A stretch of DNA of 38,005 bases from Sphaerochaeta sp. S2 (lineage in GTDB: Bacteria > Spirochaetota > Spirochaetia > Sphaerochaetales > Sphaerochaetaceae), in the NCBI RefSeq assembly GCF_016406725.1, contig NZ_JAEKNT010000480.1, forward strand, positions 1 through 38,005, in the 5' to 3' direction. The position numbers and the translations under genes were made by a program. The notes beneath the pieces were generated by a model. The model saw nothing but the letters and a program-made list of their open reading frames with translations, was not told the origin of the DNA and searched no databases. Shown here piece by piece: positions 7,401 to 16,347 of the stretch (position 1 is the stretch's first letter; each line of letters begins with the position of its first letter).

Positions 7401-8609
7401 TTACCACTCTCGAATGAGAAAGTCCTCCAGATGCATAATCTGAATCCCGTTTTCATTCCCTTCCGCTAAGTCATCAAACGTTACAACCCACTTGGGGTAG
7501 TGATCCTTTATTTCCATAAGGTTGCCTATCTCTCTGTTTGATGTCTCCGGAAGATTTCTGCAGACTTGGATATAGAGCCTCTCTTCTTGCTTTTCAGCGA
7601 TAAAATCAATTTCCTTGGTACCATTCTTTCCAATGTAAACAGTAAAACCTCGCCGTCTGAGCTCTAGATAGACGATATTCTCCATCATGGAAGCAAGGGA
7701 TGTAGCGTTATATCCCATCAGACAGTACTTGAGAGAAGAGTCTGCAAGGTAAAATTTTTCTTGGGTTTTCAAAACCATTTTTCCCTGTAAGTCATATCGT
7801 TTGCACCGATAAATAATGAAAGCCTTTTCCAACCAGTCCAGATAATCATAGATGCTCTCCACACTCAGTTTCCGTCCTTCATTCTTAAGGAACCTAATAA
7901 TTGCATGAGCAGAAAATGTTTTTCCTACATTTTCAATCACGTAGAGGACTGTACGATTGAAAAGGTCTTGGTTTTTAATCTGATGACGACGAGCAATATC
8001 ATTCATTACAACCGAATTGTAGATGCCTTCCACAATCTGATAGATTGTTTCTTGAGAGAAATCTGATAGTGCGGTAACAGGAAAACCGCCGCCCTTGATG
8101 TATGCAACCAGCAATTCTCTTTGGGTGAGTGTGCTCATCGATTTGAAACGGAGATACTCTCGGAAAGACAAGGTATATACAGGGATTTCAATATACCTCC
8201 CAGAGAGATAGGAAGAAATTTCCGAAGACATCAACCTGGAATTTGATCCAGTTATATAAATATCTACTGCATATTTCTCAAATATATCGTTGACTGCCTT
8301 CTCCCAACCTTCAATCTCTTGAACTTCATCAAGCAAAAGATAATATGTGGTATCTGTACGTATCTGCTGTATCAAATCTTTATACATATGTACTGCGGTG
8401 AAACCTTCATCAATTTCCATCTGTGTATACCGTCGATACACAATGGAATCATGAGGAACGTTTTTTTGTATCAATAATTTGCTGAACATTGAAAATATAG
8501 TAGATTTTCCAGATCGTCTGATACCTGCCAGAATCTTTACTACAGGTACGTTGATATAAGATTCCAAGGTAGACAAGTACGTTGGCCGGGGTACAATAGT
8601 ATCTTTCAT
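7401..8609 (-). CDS. AAA-family ATPase with DUF4143 domain
   Basis: The 402-residue product has the common AAA_14-DUF4143 layout. It shows Walker A GIRRSGKST (about 29-37), Walker B YYLLLDEVQE (about 90-99), sensor-1-like ITGSNSRLMSSE, and the GGFP-containing C-terminal domain. It ends in a PD-(D/E)XK-like fold with KEIDFIAEK followed by LYIQVCRNL. Such ATPases are widespread in mobile and accessory regions of anaerobes, and their cellular role is unknown. The ATG at 8609 has a short AGG five bases upstream. The gene and its flanks are visibly richer in A and T than neighbouring genes, suggesting separate acquisition. Two tandem palindromes lie directly upstream (8645-8714) and are likely to control it. 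Confidence 0.85.
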   Translation of the reverse strand: MKDTIVPRPTYLSTLESYINVPVVKILAGIRRSGKSTIFSMFSKLLIQKNVPHDSIVYRRYTQMEIDEGFTAVHMYKDLIQQIRTDTTYYLLLDEVQEIEGWEKAVNDIFEKYAVDIYITGSNSRLMSSEISSYLSGRYIEIPVYTLSFREYLRFKSMSTLTQRELLVAYIKGGGFPVTALSDFSQETIYQIVEGIYNSVVMNDIARRHQIKNQDLFNRTVLYVIENVGKTFSAHAIIRFLKNEGRKLSVESIYDYLDWLEKAFIIYRCKRYDLQGKMVLKTQEKFYLADSSLKYCLMGYNATSLASMMENIVYLELRRRGFTVYIGKNGTKEIDFIAEKQEERLYIQVCRNLPETSNREIGNLMEIKDHYPKWVVTFDDLAEGNENGIQIMHLEDFLIREW

Positions 8610-8644
8610 ATACCTATTATACTCGACAATTATCTAAGAATCCA

Positions 8645-8714
8645 TAGTTTTTATCGAATATAGATAAAAACTATCATAAAATACAAAGTTTTTACTAAAT
8701 ATAAATAAAAAGTA
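8645..8714 (-). promoter_or_regulatory. Tandem 29-bp palindromic repeats upstream of the AAA/DUF4143 gene
   Basis: The first copy (8645-8673) sits inside a perfect inverted repeat, ATAGTTTTTATC / GATAAAAACTAT, with a 7-nt centre (8644-8674). The second copy (8686-8714) matches it at 23 of 29 positions and is an imperfect palindrome. The copies start 41 bp apart, close to four helical turns. This is the layout of a two-site operator for a dimeric repressor. The block lies 35-105 bp upstream of the gene start at 8609, inside an AT-rich region where a promoter is expected. Confidence 0.55.
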
Positions 8715-8740
8715 TTATAGTTGAATTAGTGTTGCCACAC

Positions 8741-8775
8741 GTATCTCCCAAAGATTGTAAATCCTTGGGAGATAC
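8741..8775. terminator. Strong stem-loop downstream of the VWA gene
   Basis: Fifteen-base arms pair with a single mismatch: GTATCTCCCAAAGAT (8741-8755) and ATCCTTGGGAGATAC (8761-8775), with a 5-nt loop. It lies 8 bp beyond the VWA stop codon and would form in that minus-strand transcript. It lacks a clear T-tract, so it may act as an RNA-stabilising or processing element rather than a classical intrinsic terminator. Confidence 0.5.
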
Positions 8776-8783
8776 CTATGTCT

Positions 8784-9434
8784 CTACCGCTTATTCCTCT
8801 CCTTGAAATCCTTCTTGATCTTCTTGTTCCAATCTCTAGGAACTGCCGATTCACAACGATAGTGGGAGACTGCCTCACTCATTACCGCGAAGTTCAATTG
8901 TATGCCTTCAGTATCGGCAATGAAATCCTGTGCGCGGTCTGGGGGAATACCTACGTCCTCGGCCGCAGTCTCTGCATCAATGTTTGCCCCAAGGTAGATG
9001 AACTCCCACCCAAAGCTCTCCCGCTCTCTCTTGATCATCTCTCTAACCTTTTTCCTGGTATACTCCCTACTTGCGTTCTCCATTCCATCGGTAATGATGA
9101 GAAAGATCACACGTTCTGCCTGGTATGCTGGAGCTGTCGTTCTCTGAACCTGCACAATCTTGGAAATTGTTCTTCCAATGGCGTCATATAGCGCAGTAGA
9201 GCCGCCGACAAAGTACTCCTTCTCTGTTATTGCGCTTACTGCCTCGATAGGAATACGGTCATGGAGCAGTTCATAATTGTTGTCAAACAGCACGGTCGTG
9301 ATATTGCACGGGCTCTGAAGAGCCTGCTGTTCGGTTAACATGGCATTGAAACCACCAATCGTGTCACGCTCGAGTCCATGCATCGAACCACTACGGTCAA
9401 GAATACAAACAAATTCAGTCAATCCCTTTTTCAT
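8784..9434 (-). CDS. VWA (von Willebrand factor A) domain protein
   Basis: This 216-residue protein is almost entirely one VWA domain with a complete metal-ion-dependent adhesion site: DRSGS (13-17), the threonine in GGST (T80) and the aspartate in ITDG (D116). It has no signal peptide or membrane segment, so it should be cytoplasmic, where VWA domains usually scaffold metal-dependent protein contacts. It looks like the TerY type often found in stress operons. The frame opens at 9509, but GGAGG lies six bases before the ATG at 9434, so that start is chosen. The gene follows the macro-domain gene by 75 nt and probably shares its transcript. Its partner is unknown. Confidence 0.85.
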   Translation of the reverse strand: MKKGLTEFVCILDRSGSMHGLERDTIGGFNAMLTEQQALQSPCNITTVLFDNNYELLHDRIPIEAVSAITEKEYFVGGSTALYDAIGRTISKIVQVQRTTAPAYQAERVIFLIITDGMENASREYTRKKVREMIKRERESFGWEFIYLGANIDAETAAEDVGIPPDRAQDFIADTEGIQLNFAVMSEAVSHYRCESAVPRDWNKKIKKDFKERNKR

Positions 9435-9509
9435 ATACATCCTCCAATACTGATCTATACGTATTGATAGCCTGAAAAAGGGAAGGGATGGTCGCCCGGA
9501 AAGCGACAA

Positions 9510-10487
9510 TTACTGTGAGCCAAGCAGAGGTTGGTCGTAGGAGAAGAGTACTTCGTTGATCTCAAGGATCTTGTAGTGCTTATGTACAATGAAATATTCG
9601 ATGATAACATCGAAAATACTACTGTGAGAAAGTGCATAGCCCGCTTTTTCCAGAAGATTGTCAGCCTCATCAAGCGTAAGCTCCAATGCTATTGCCAGGC
9701 CTATTACCGTACGTTTGCTGGGTACATAGCCACCCCCTGTTCGAATCTTTGAGAAGAGTTTTCGGTCGATGTTCGCCTTCTTGTAGACCTCAACCTCTGT
9801 TTTTCCTTTAATTTGTATCAGGGTTCTCAGGGAGTCTGAGAAGGGTTCATCGAGATTGGAGAGAACGTGCTCAAGATTTGGTTCATGGAGGGTAGATCGG
9901 CTCTCTTCCAATTCCATCGCTTCGATGGCAAGCAGCTCACGGACTTCCTTGTGTTTCCTGAGGTAATGCTCGTCGATATAGTGTTCAATAGAGGTATGAA
10001 GCTTTGTCCCCGCAAGGAGAGACTCCTTGTCAAACAGCACCAGAAAAACAGTGATCTCATGTTCTGCAAGAAAGTCTTCAATGGTAGACCTTGCAACCTC
10101 TATTGCTTCTTGTTTCGGGTAGCCAAAGATACCACTGCTGATCAGGGGAAAGGCAATTGATGAACAGTGGTGTTCTACTGCAAGCAGGAGACTGTTATGG
10201 TAGCACTGCTGAAGCAGGTCTCTCTCCCCGCTTTTCCCGTCATGATAGACGGGGCCCGCAGTATGAATGACAAATCGAGCAGGAAGGGCAAACCCAGGGG
10301 TGATGACAGCCTCCCCGGTCTTGATCGGGGAGAGCGGGAAACACGCTTCCGTCATCTCGTGTACACCTGCTGCTTTAAAGATTGCTCCACACACTCCACC
10401 GCCCATCAGCAGCGCAGTATTGGCAGCATTGACGATGGCATCAGTTTCCATCTTGGTTATATCATTACGTACGAGAAAGAATGGCAT
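9510..10487 (-). CDS. Macro-domain protein (ADP-ribose binding/hydrolase type) with C-terminal XRE-like domain
   Basis: The 325-residue product begins with a macro domain. It has NDITKMETDAIVNAAN (8-23), the glycine loop GGGVCGAIF (29-37) and the ribose/phosphate loop SSGIFGYP (117-124), all typical of ADP-ribose-binding and deacetylating macro proteins. After a linker, residues 210-290 form a helical domain (KTEVEVYKKANIDRKLFSKI, then SKRTVIGLAIALELT) that resembles an XRE-type helix-turn-helix. Known activities of the family include removing ADP-ribose from proteins and hydrolysing O-acetyl-ADP-ribose. Here the fused putative DNA-binding domain suggests an ADP-ribose-responsive regulator, which is inference. 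The start has AAGGAG eight bases upstream. It is first in an operon with the VWA gene. Confidence 0.88.
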   Translation of the reverse strand: MPFFLVRNDITKMETDAIVNAANTALLMGGGVCGAIFKAAGVHEMTEACFPLSPIKTGEAVITPGFALPARFVIHTAGPVYHDGKSGERDLLQQCYHNSLLLAVEHHCSSIAFPLISSGIFGYPKQEAIEVARSTIEDFLAEHEITVFLVLFDKESLLAGTKLHTSIEHYIDEHYLRKHKEVRELLAIEAMELEESRSTLHEPNLEHVLSNLDEPFSDSLRTLIQIKGKTEVEVYKKANIDRKLFSKIRTGGGYVPSKRTVIGLAIALELTLDEADNLLEKAGYALSHSSIFDVIIEYFIVHKHYKILEINEVLFSYDQPLLGSQ

Positions 10488-10641
10488 GGTGCTACTCCTT
10501 GCTATTCAGAGTACCACGGATTTCAAGAAGTACGAAATGTGTTGTTTCCGTCAAGGTGAGGAGCATGGTCTATACAGAGAGAGATGCAAAGCTTATATCC
10601 TCAGCCATTTCATTGTATAGTACACCCCCTGTACCAGGGAA

Positions 10642-11667
10642 TCATAACAAATACAGCTCGTGTTCAATGAAGATATCCACCAGATCAGCATCAAACTGGG
10701 TCCCTGCATTTATCTTGAGTTCTTCCACTGCAAGCTCTGTAGGAAGGGCGGAGCGGTATGCACGACTGCTGGTCATGGCATCGAATGCATCAGCAAGGCT
10801 TACAATCTTGACATCCAGGGGGATATCCTTACCCTCCATGTTGTCTGGATAGCCTCGTCCATCAATTCTCTCATGGTGGGAACGGATGATCGGGATATAC
10901 TGCTTGAATGATGGAATGTGGGTAATAATACGCACCCCGGCCTCAGGGTGCGTCTTGATAAGCGAGTATTCTTCTCCTGTGAGTTTCCCATTCTTGTTCA
11001 AAATCTCCTCAGGGATGCTGATCTTGCCGATATCATGCAGGAGGGCACCTCCTTCAATTACCTGGAGTGTCTCTTCATCCAGGTTCAAGGCCTTTGCCAA
11101 GGCGACAGAGAGTGTCCTGACCCTGTTGCAATGGCCTTTCGTGTAAGGATCCTTCTGTTCGATGGTCTCACTGAAGGCTTCAAGGGTGGCTATGGTTGAG
11201 CGCTGCAACGTATTTTTCGTTCGTCTCAGCTCTGCCTCAAGTTTCATCCTGATGGCATGATTCTCGTCATCGATCTCTTTCTGCCTCTGTGCTTCATCCG
11301 ATTTCTCCAATACCCGGTTAATACAGGTGTAGAGCTCTTCCTGGCGGATCGGCTTGGTGAGGTAGTCTACTGCACCCAGCCTGATGGCCTTCATGCCAGT
11401 ATCGAGGTCGTTGAATGCTGTAAGCATCACAACGGGGATGGAGGGGTATCTCCTTGCAATTCGCTCAAGGATTTCAAAGCCAGTGAGTCCCGGCATCTTG
11501 ATATCCAGCAACATCATGTCTATTGGGGTGGGCGTATTGGAAAGCATGTGAAGCAATTCATTACCGTTCTCACAGGTGGTTACCTCATACCCAGCTTTTT
11601 TCAGCATAATCCGTAGAATCTTTCGGATAGCAGGATCGTCATCAGTTGTTACAATATGTCTAGTCAT
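10642..11667 (-). CDS. Response regulator with HD-GYP domain (predicted cyclic-di-GMP phosphodiesterase)
   Basis: The 341-residue protein has an N-terminal receiver domain (about 1-120) with acidic pocket DDD (9-11), phospho-acceptor D55 in LLDIKMPG, T83-region MLTAF and the conserved lysine in LTKPI. A coiled linker leads to an HD-GYP domain (about 155-325) with LLHDIGK, HHERIDGRGYP and LADAFDAMTS. HD-GYP enzymes cleave cyclic-di-GMP. The frame opens at 11676, but GGAG would then touch the start codon; the ATG at 11667 has 9-nt spacing and is preferred. It is 24 nt downstream of the membrane methyltransferase-like gene and divergent from a large histidine kinase, its likely partner. Positions 10488-10641 hold no further gene. 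Confidence 0.92.
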   Translation of the reverse strand: MTRHIVTTDDDPAIRKILRIMLKKAGYEVTTCENGNELLHMLSNTPTPIDMMLLDIKMPGLTGFEILERIARRYPSIPVVMLTAFNDLDTGMKAIRLGAVDYLTKPIRQEELYTCINRVLEKSDEAQRQKEIDDENHAIRMKLEAELRRTKNTLQRSTIATLEAFSETIEQKDPYTKGHCNRVRTLSVALAKALNLDEETLQVIEGGALLHDIGKISIPEEILNKNGKLTGEEYSLIKTHPEAGVRIITHIPSFKQYIPIIRSHHERIDGRGYPDNMEGKDIPLDVKIVSLADAFDAMTSSRAYRSALPTELAVEELKINAGTQFDADLVDIFIEHELYLL

Positions 11668-11691
11668 CTCGAGCATCTCCGTGGTGCAAGG

Positions 11692-12204
11692 TTAGCGGGG
11701 AATCAAGAAAGGCGTAGTCTTCTTATACTCACCGTACTGGGGGAACATCTTAGGAAACAGTACTCGATCCTCTAGGGTTACAAGCGCAAAATTGCACAAC
11801 GTGTAGCCTGCAAGGACCAAAGTAATTGGAGTATACCAGAAGAAGAGGGATGCGGAAACATTGAAAAAGGAAAACCAGAGAAAACCTGGATGACGACAAA
11901 TTGTATAGGTGCCACCGGTATAAAGGCTTCCACTTTTACTGCTTTTCAAAGGGATTTCCACTAGAACGGAGTAGATCAATAGGGTAGCATTGGCTGCCAT
12001 GATAAGTAAAAGGAGTACCTTGAAGGTAGGGTGGTGAGGGCTTTCAAATCGTGAGAATAGAAACAGGAAGGGTAGGGCTGTCACAAAAAAGCCAAAGTAC
12101 AATAGCCTGCTGATACGGTAATAACCCTTCAACAATGCTACATCATACAAGGCTGCAAGCAAATATCCACTGGCTCCAAGCAAAAATAGTTTGAAAAACT
12201 CCAT
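11692..12204 (-). CDS. Integral membrane protein resembling isoprenylcysteine carboxyl methyltransferases
   Basis: This 170-residue protein has about four to five hydrophobic segments. Its C-terminal signature, GTYTICRHPGF (about 107-117) followed by LEDRVLFPKMFPQYGEYKKTTPFLIP, matches the RHP...E(E/D)R...Y..Y pattern of ICMT/PEMT-type membrane methyltransferases. These transfer a methyl group from S-adenosylmethionine to a carboxyl or amino group of a lipophilic substrate at the membrane. The first membrane segments are poorly conserved, so function is inferred mainly from the C-terminal motif. It starts 59 bp from the divergent histidine kinase and is followed by the HD-GYP regulator, suggesting a shared signalling role. 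The substrate is unknown. Confidence 0.7.
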   Translation of the reverse strand: MEFFKLFLLGASGYLLAALYDVALLKGYYRISRLLYFGFFVTALPFLFLFSRFESPHHPTFKVLLLLIMAANATLLIYSVLVEIPLKSSKSGSLYTGGTYTICRHPGFLWFSFFNVSASLFFWYTPITLVLAGYTLCNFALVTLEDRVLFPKMFPQYGEYKKTTPFLIPR

Positions 12205-12263
12205 AAATTACCACTATACTAATACAAATTGTCTCCAAATGAAAGTAAAATTGAGGAATCCCC

Positions 12264-15200
12264 ATGATCATTGATGTTTCCACCATTATCCCCGCCGTGG
12301 CGTTCGTTCTGTACGTGTCCTTTGTTATCTTTGGATTTCTCCAGTACCAGAAAGATCGCTTCTATTGGTCATTCCAACTCTATATGATCTTTGTGGCCAT
12401 CTGGAGCTTCGGTTCCTTGATGATGCACCTCAACAGTCATATGCTCACACCGATCTTCTGGAACCGTATCATGCTTATCGGCCTCCTGAGTGTCCCCTAT
12501 GCACTGTGCAACTTCATTGTGGATATCCTGGAGATCAAGAACAAGTCTATCAGGTTGTTCCTTAAGCTGAGTTATCTGCTGCTTATTCCCCTCATGTACC
12601 TTAACTTCACCGGAAACATTGTAAGCGATGCTGGTTTCACCAGTGACAATATTTTTTACTATGAATTAGCTTCCGGATCGATGAGTGCTTATTCACTAAG
12701 CTATGCATACCTCATCCTTACACTGGTAATGCTCCTGGTTGCCAGCAAGAAACGGAGTCTCCATAACTTCCAGAAAAATCTGCTGCTTCCCTTGGTCGGT
12801 GTGGTGATCATGCTGGTGGGTATTTTCATGAACGTCTTTCCCGAGCTCGGTCGGTACCCGATTGATATCTTCGCAGCAACCATCAATGCAGTCCTGCTTT
12901 TTTACACCATCTATAAATACCAGTTGATCAACTACTCGCGCCTTGGCTTGTCCATTATCTACTCAACCCTGCTTGCCATAGCCGCTTCGGTCATCTATTA
13001 CGCAATTATCAGCTTCATCAAGCTGTTCAACAGTGAATTCGCTCCAGGGAATATCTTCCAGCTCTCTTTCATTCTTGGTGTTGCCACAGTCCTTATCATC
13101 CATCCGCTGAGAAACATCATAGCGTACTGGGTGGATAATGTGCTTATCCCAAAGCGACACCCCTACCAGACCACCATCAGGAACCTCAGTAAACGACTCA
13201 CCACCATCGTCAATCTGCACCAATTGGGCAAGGAAGTGGTGGAGAATCTCCGTTCTGGGCTGAAAGCTGAGTGGGTCATCTTTATCGCACGTCGACTTGA
13301 TGATGAGAGCCGCTTCTTCCTCGTTGCAAACAACAACTGCCCAACAGAGAGAGCTGTTGGACAGGATATTCTCTTCTCCTTCCCTGCAAACATTGAACAG
13401 AAACTCAGCGTCTGCAGACAGGAGAATTTCTCATCGGTCATCAGTGTGAACCCGGATGAGGAGCGCCTCTCGGTTAGTGATTTCCTGCCGGTCAGTGATG
13501 TCATGATTCCTCTGGTGTTCCGTCATCAGATTGCAGGCTATATTCTTATTGGGTACGGACAGTCCAATGTCCTGATCAGTGAGATAGAACGTGAAGCCTT
13601 GGAAATTCTTGCTTCCCAAAGCAGCCTCTCCCTGGAGAATGCACTCTCATTTGAAAAACTCAGGATCCAGGGTGATGAACTGACGATGAGCAAGAACAAG
13701 CTTGAGGCTATCTTCAATGGGATTGCCTCTCCCGTCTGTTTGATCGATATCGACTATACCATCCAGGAAGTGAACACCGCCGCAGTCAGTTTTGTCGGAC
13801 AGAAGCGAGAGCGCCTGATCGGAAGCAAGTGTTATCGTGCCTTGTTTGGGCGTAGCCGACCTTGCCCGTTCTGCCAGGGGTTGGAATGCTTGCATACCGG
13901 GGTGATGCATGAAACAGAGGCTGAGGAGCGGGAACGAATTTTCTCCTTCCAGTTTCACTCGGTCCGTTCAGCAGATAAATCCAAGAGTGTATTCATTGAG
14001 ATCCTCAATGATATCACCGAACAGAAACACATGCAGGAGGAGCTGGTCCGTACCGAGAAAATGGCCGGGATCGGTACACTGGCAACCGGAATAGCCCATG
14101 AGTTGAACAATCCTCTTGCAGGGATCGTGGGAACCGCGGAGATCATGTTGGATGAGTTGGAGGAGAGTAATCCCCACTATGAGTACGTGAATGATATTCT
14201 CAGCTACTCCAAGACTGCCAGTGATGTTATCAAGGAGCTCTCCATCTACAGCAGAAGGGAGGAAGTGAAAGAGACCCAGGAGGTGGAACTGATCAGGGTA
14301 CTGGAGTTCTCCCTTCGACTTGCTCAACGCGGTATCGACTCACAGAATATCGAGATAAAGCGCAACTACCACGCCCTTCCCTTTATTCAAGCAAATGAGG
14401 GGGAGTTGCAACAGCTCTTCCTCAATCTTATCGTCAACGCCTTCCAGGCAATGGATGGCAAGGGAACCTTGACGCTCAGTTGCGTTGAACAGGATGATTT
14501 TGTGCAGGTGAAGGTTGCTGATACAGGTTGTGGTATCCCTGAAAAGCATATGGGCCAGATCTTCACTCCATTCTTTACCACAAAGGCTCCAGGAAAGGGT
14601 ACAGGGTTGGGCCTTGCCAACTGTTACAGCATCGTGGACAAGATGCGTGGGAGAATCCGTGTTCGTAGTGAAGTAAGAAAGGGGTCTGAGTTTACTGCAA
14701 TATTCCCTCTCAATGAGGAGAGCAAGGAAGTCATCAAATTCTCCTTGGTGGAGGACCACCATGGGATGAATGATGTCTTCTTCATCCAGAGGAAGGTATT
14801 GGTGGGCGAGAAGGGGTATATCGAGGAGTCAATCCACCGAAAAGTGGATGAGAAGGCGATGCATATTCTTGCATTCAAGGGATTGCAACCCGTTGGAACA
14901 GTCTCCCTGATGACCAGCGAACATTTTTGGCCGCTGCCTATTTCCAAGTATTTTGATATTGAGCCGGTTCTGAATACGAAGAAGTGTGCTGAAATCATTC
15001 GCCTTGCAGTGCTTCCTGAGATGCGGAACACCTCTGCTTCAATCGGTCTGATCATCCTGGTTTTCCTGCTGGCTCGTGCAGTAGGTGTAGAGGAGCTGAT
15101 CATAGACGTGTTTGCTGACGATACCAAGACCAAGAAGCTGTACAAGAAGTTTGGGTTTGTGGAGGTGGGATCCTATAATTCCCCGTCCGAGGTAACGGTG

Positions 15201-15386
15201 TTGGTCTTGCAGAGCAAATCCACCTTGGAGAAGGATAGATCGCAGCTCAGACACTTCGTCCGTCCCCTCTTTCAACGTCTGAGGACGATGTTCGACCTCG
15301 GCCCGTATAACCAGGCGGTGCATCAGGAGATGGATAGGATTCTTAGTGCCGACTCCGAGGAAGAATCAGAAGAGCAGATTGGTTGA
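12264..15386 (+). CDS. Hybrid-function histidine kinase: 7TM sensor-GAF-PAS-HisKA-HATPase with C-terminal LuxI/FeeM-like acyltransferase domain
   Basis: The 1040-residue protein starts with about nine hydrophobic segments (residues 5-290), a 7TM-type sensor region plus two more helices. A GAF domain follows (about 315-470), then a PAS domain (about 475-590) with a Cys-rich [12 protein letters not shown] segment. The kinase core has H612 in [10 protein letters not shown]-box [25 protein letters not shown] starting at D753 and GKGTGLGL. Unusually, residues 835-985 then form a GNAT-fold domain: [13 protein letters not shown] near the start, [11 protein letters not shown] (R913) in the position of the ExSR motif of autoinducer and N-acyl amino acid synthases, and [11 protein letters not shown] at the end. 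The ATG at 12264 has GAGGA six bases upstream. The tail 990-1040 is charged. It abuts the lacI stop codon with no gap. Confidence 0.9.
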   Translation: MIIDVSTIIPAVAFVLYVSFVIFGFLQYQKDRFYWSFQLYMIFVAIWSFGSLMMHLNSHMLTPIFWNRIMLIGLLSVPYALCNFIVDILEIKNKSIRLFLKLSYLLLIPLMYLNFTGNIVSDAGFTSDNIFYYELASGSMSAYSLSYAYLILTLVMLLVASKKRSLHNFQKNLLLPLVGVVIMLVGIFMNVFPELGRYPIDIFAATINAVLLFYTIYKYQLINYSRLGLSIIYSTLLAIAASVIYYAIISFIKLFNSEFAPGNIFQLSFILGVATVLIIHPLRNIIAYWVDNVLIPKRHPYQTTIRNLSKRLTTIVNLHQLGKEVVENLRSGLKAEWVIFIARRLDDESRFFLVANNNCPTERAVGQDILFSFPANIEQKLSVCRQENFSSVISVNPDEERLSVSDFLPVSDVMIPLVFRHQIAGYILIGYGQSNVLISEIEREALEILASQSSLSLENALSFEKLRIQGDELTMSKNKLEAIFNGIASPVCLIDIDYTIQEVNTAAVSFVGQKRERLIGSKCYRALFGRSRPCPFCQGLECLHTGVMHETEAEERERIFSFQFHSVRSADKSKSVFIEILNDITEQKHMQEELVRTEKMAGIGTLATGIAHELNNPLAGIVGTAEIMLDELEESNPHYEYVNDILSYSKTASDVIKELSIYSRREEVKETQEVELIRVLEFSLRLAQRGIDSQNIEIKRNYHALPFIQANEGELQQLFLNLIVNAFQAMDGKGTLTLSCVEQDDFVQVKVADTGCGIPEKHMGQIFTPFFTTKAPGKGTGLGLANCYSIVDKMRGRIRVRSEVRKGSEFTAIFPLNEESKEVIKFSLVEDHHGMNDVFFIQRKVLVGEKGYIEESIHRKVDEKAMHILAFKGLQPVGTVSLMTSEHFWPLPISKYFDIEPVLNTKKCAEIIRLAVLPEMRNTSASIGLIILVFLLARAVGVEELIIDVFADDTKTKKLYKKFGFVEVGSYNSPSEVTVLVLQSKSTLEKDRSQLRHFVRPLFQRLRTMFDLGPYNQAVHQEMDRILSADSEEESEEQIG

Positions 15387-16346
15387 TCAGGTACTGGATC
15401 GTTGAACCAGGCTGACGGGGAGCACAATGCGGCTTTGCCTCTCTGTACTCTCCCAGCCAACAATGGTCTGGATTGCCTGTGCGCAGAGCTCTTCAATCGG
15501 CTGATGGATTGTAGAGAGTGCCGGGCTCAGGAGCCGGGCAAGATCAACATCATCAAATCCGATGACCTTTACTTCTGTTGGGACACACAGTCCACGCTTG
15601 TGGCAGATCTGGATGACTTGGGCGGCAATGACGTCACTTGATGCAAAGACCCCATCGATGGCGGGATTGTCAGTGAAGAGTGTGTTGATCAGGTCTGCAT
15701 AATCAAGCTGGTTGAACTGTCGTTTGCTTGCCTGTACCACATGAAAGGAAACTGAAGCCTCCTCACACCTCTGGGTGAACCCCTGTACGCGCTCCTCGCT
15801 TGACCTCCCTCCATTAATCATGACCAGATGCTTACACCCCTGGGAGAGCAAATGCTCCGCAGCGAGGCGACCACCCATACCATTGTCACACAGAACAGCT
15901 GGTACTGAGGGGCTGATGGAGCGCTCCAGGGTAACCACTGGAAGATTGACGAGAGAGCTGACAGCATTCCTGCTTTGGGTACAGAGAATGATTCCGGCAA
16001 CCTTGTTTGCCTTGAGCATGTCGATGTACTCGGCTTCCTTTTGTGCGTTGCGTTGTGCATTGCAGACAAGGAGTTTCAAGCCAAGGATGGAGGCATGGTA
16101 TTCCAAGGCGTTGATAACCTCGCTGTAGTAAGGATGCAAGAGGGAGGGGACGATAACCCCAAGCAAGGTGGTCTGCTTCTGGGCAAGGGAACGAGCTACC
16201 TCGCTGGGATGGTAATCCAGCTCCTGCATTGCCTGACGCACTTTCTCCTTTGTTTTCTCACTTAAATAGCCACGGTTGTTCATGACCCTGGATACGGTGG
16301 TGACGGTAACGCCTGCTTTAAGGGCAACATCCTTGATCGTAGGCAT
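15387..16346 (-). CDS. LacI-family repressor of the sucrose phosphorylase operon
   Basis: The 319-residue protein has a LacI-type helix-turn-helix at residues 1-50 (TIKDVALKAGVTVTTVSRVMNN), the hinge helix region SEVARSLAQKQT, and a periplasmic-binding-protein-like effector domain ending with TIHQPIEELCAQA. It starts one nucleotide after the sucP stop codon, so the two are cotranscribed. A LacI-type operator overlaps the sucP promoter (17823-17844), which fits autoregulated repression. The inducer is probably sucrose or a derivative, by inference from the neighbouring gene. The protein ends exactly where the opposing histidine kinase gene ends; the two stop codons are adjacent without a spacer. 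Confidence 0.92.
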   Translation of the reverse strand: MPTIKDVALKAGVTVTTVSRVMNNRGYLSEKTKEKVRQAMQELDYHPSEVARSLAQKQTTLLGVIVPSLLHPYYSEVINALEYHASILGLKLLVCNAQRNAQKEAEYIDMLKANKVAGIILCTQSRNAVSSLVNLPVVTLERSISPSVPAVLCDNGMGGRLAAEHLLSQGCKHLVMINGGRSSEERVQGFTQRCEEASVSFHVVQASKRQFNQLDYADLINTLFTDNPAIDGVFASSDVIAAQVIQICHKRGLCVPTEVKVIGFDDVDLARLLSPALSTIHQPIEELCAQAIQTIVGWESTERQSRIVLPVSLVQRSST

Positions 16347-16347
16347 A

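Noticed and set aside
10615-10660. Terminator for the HD-GYP gene
   Set aside because: The CCCTG-tac-CAGGG repeat has only a 5-bp stem with a 3-nt loop and no T-tract, so it is not convincing.
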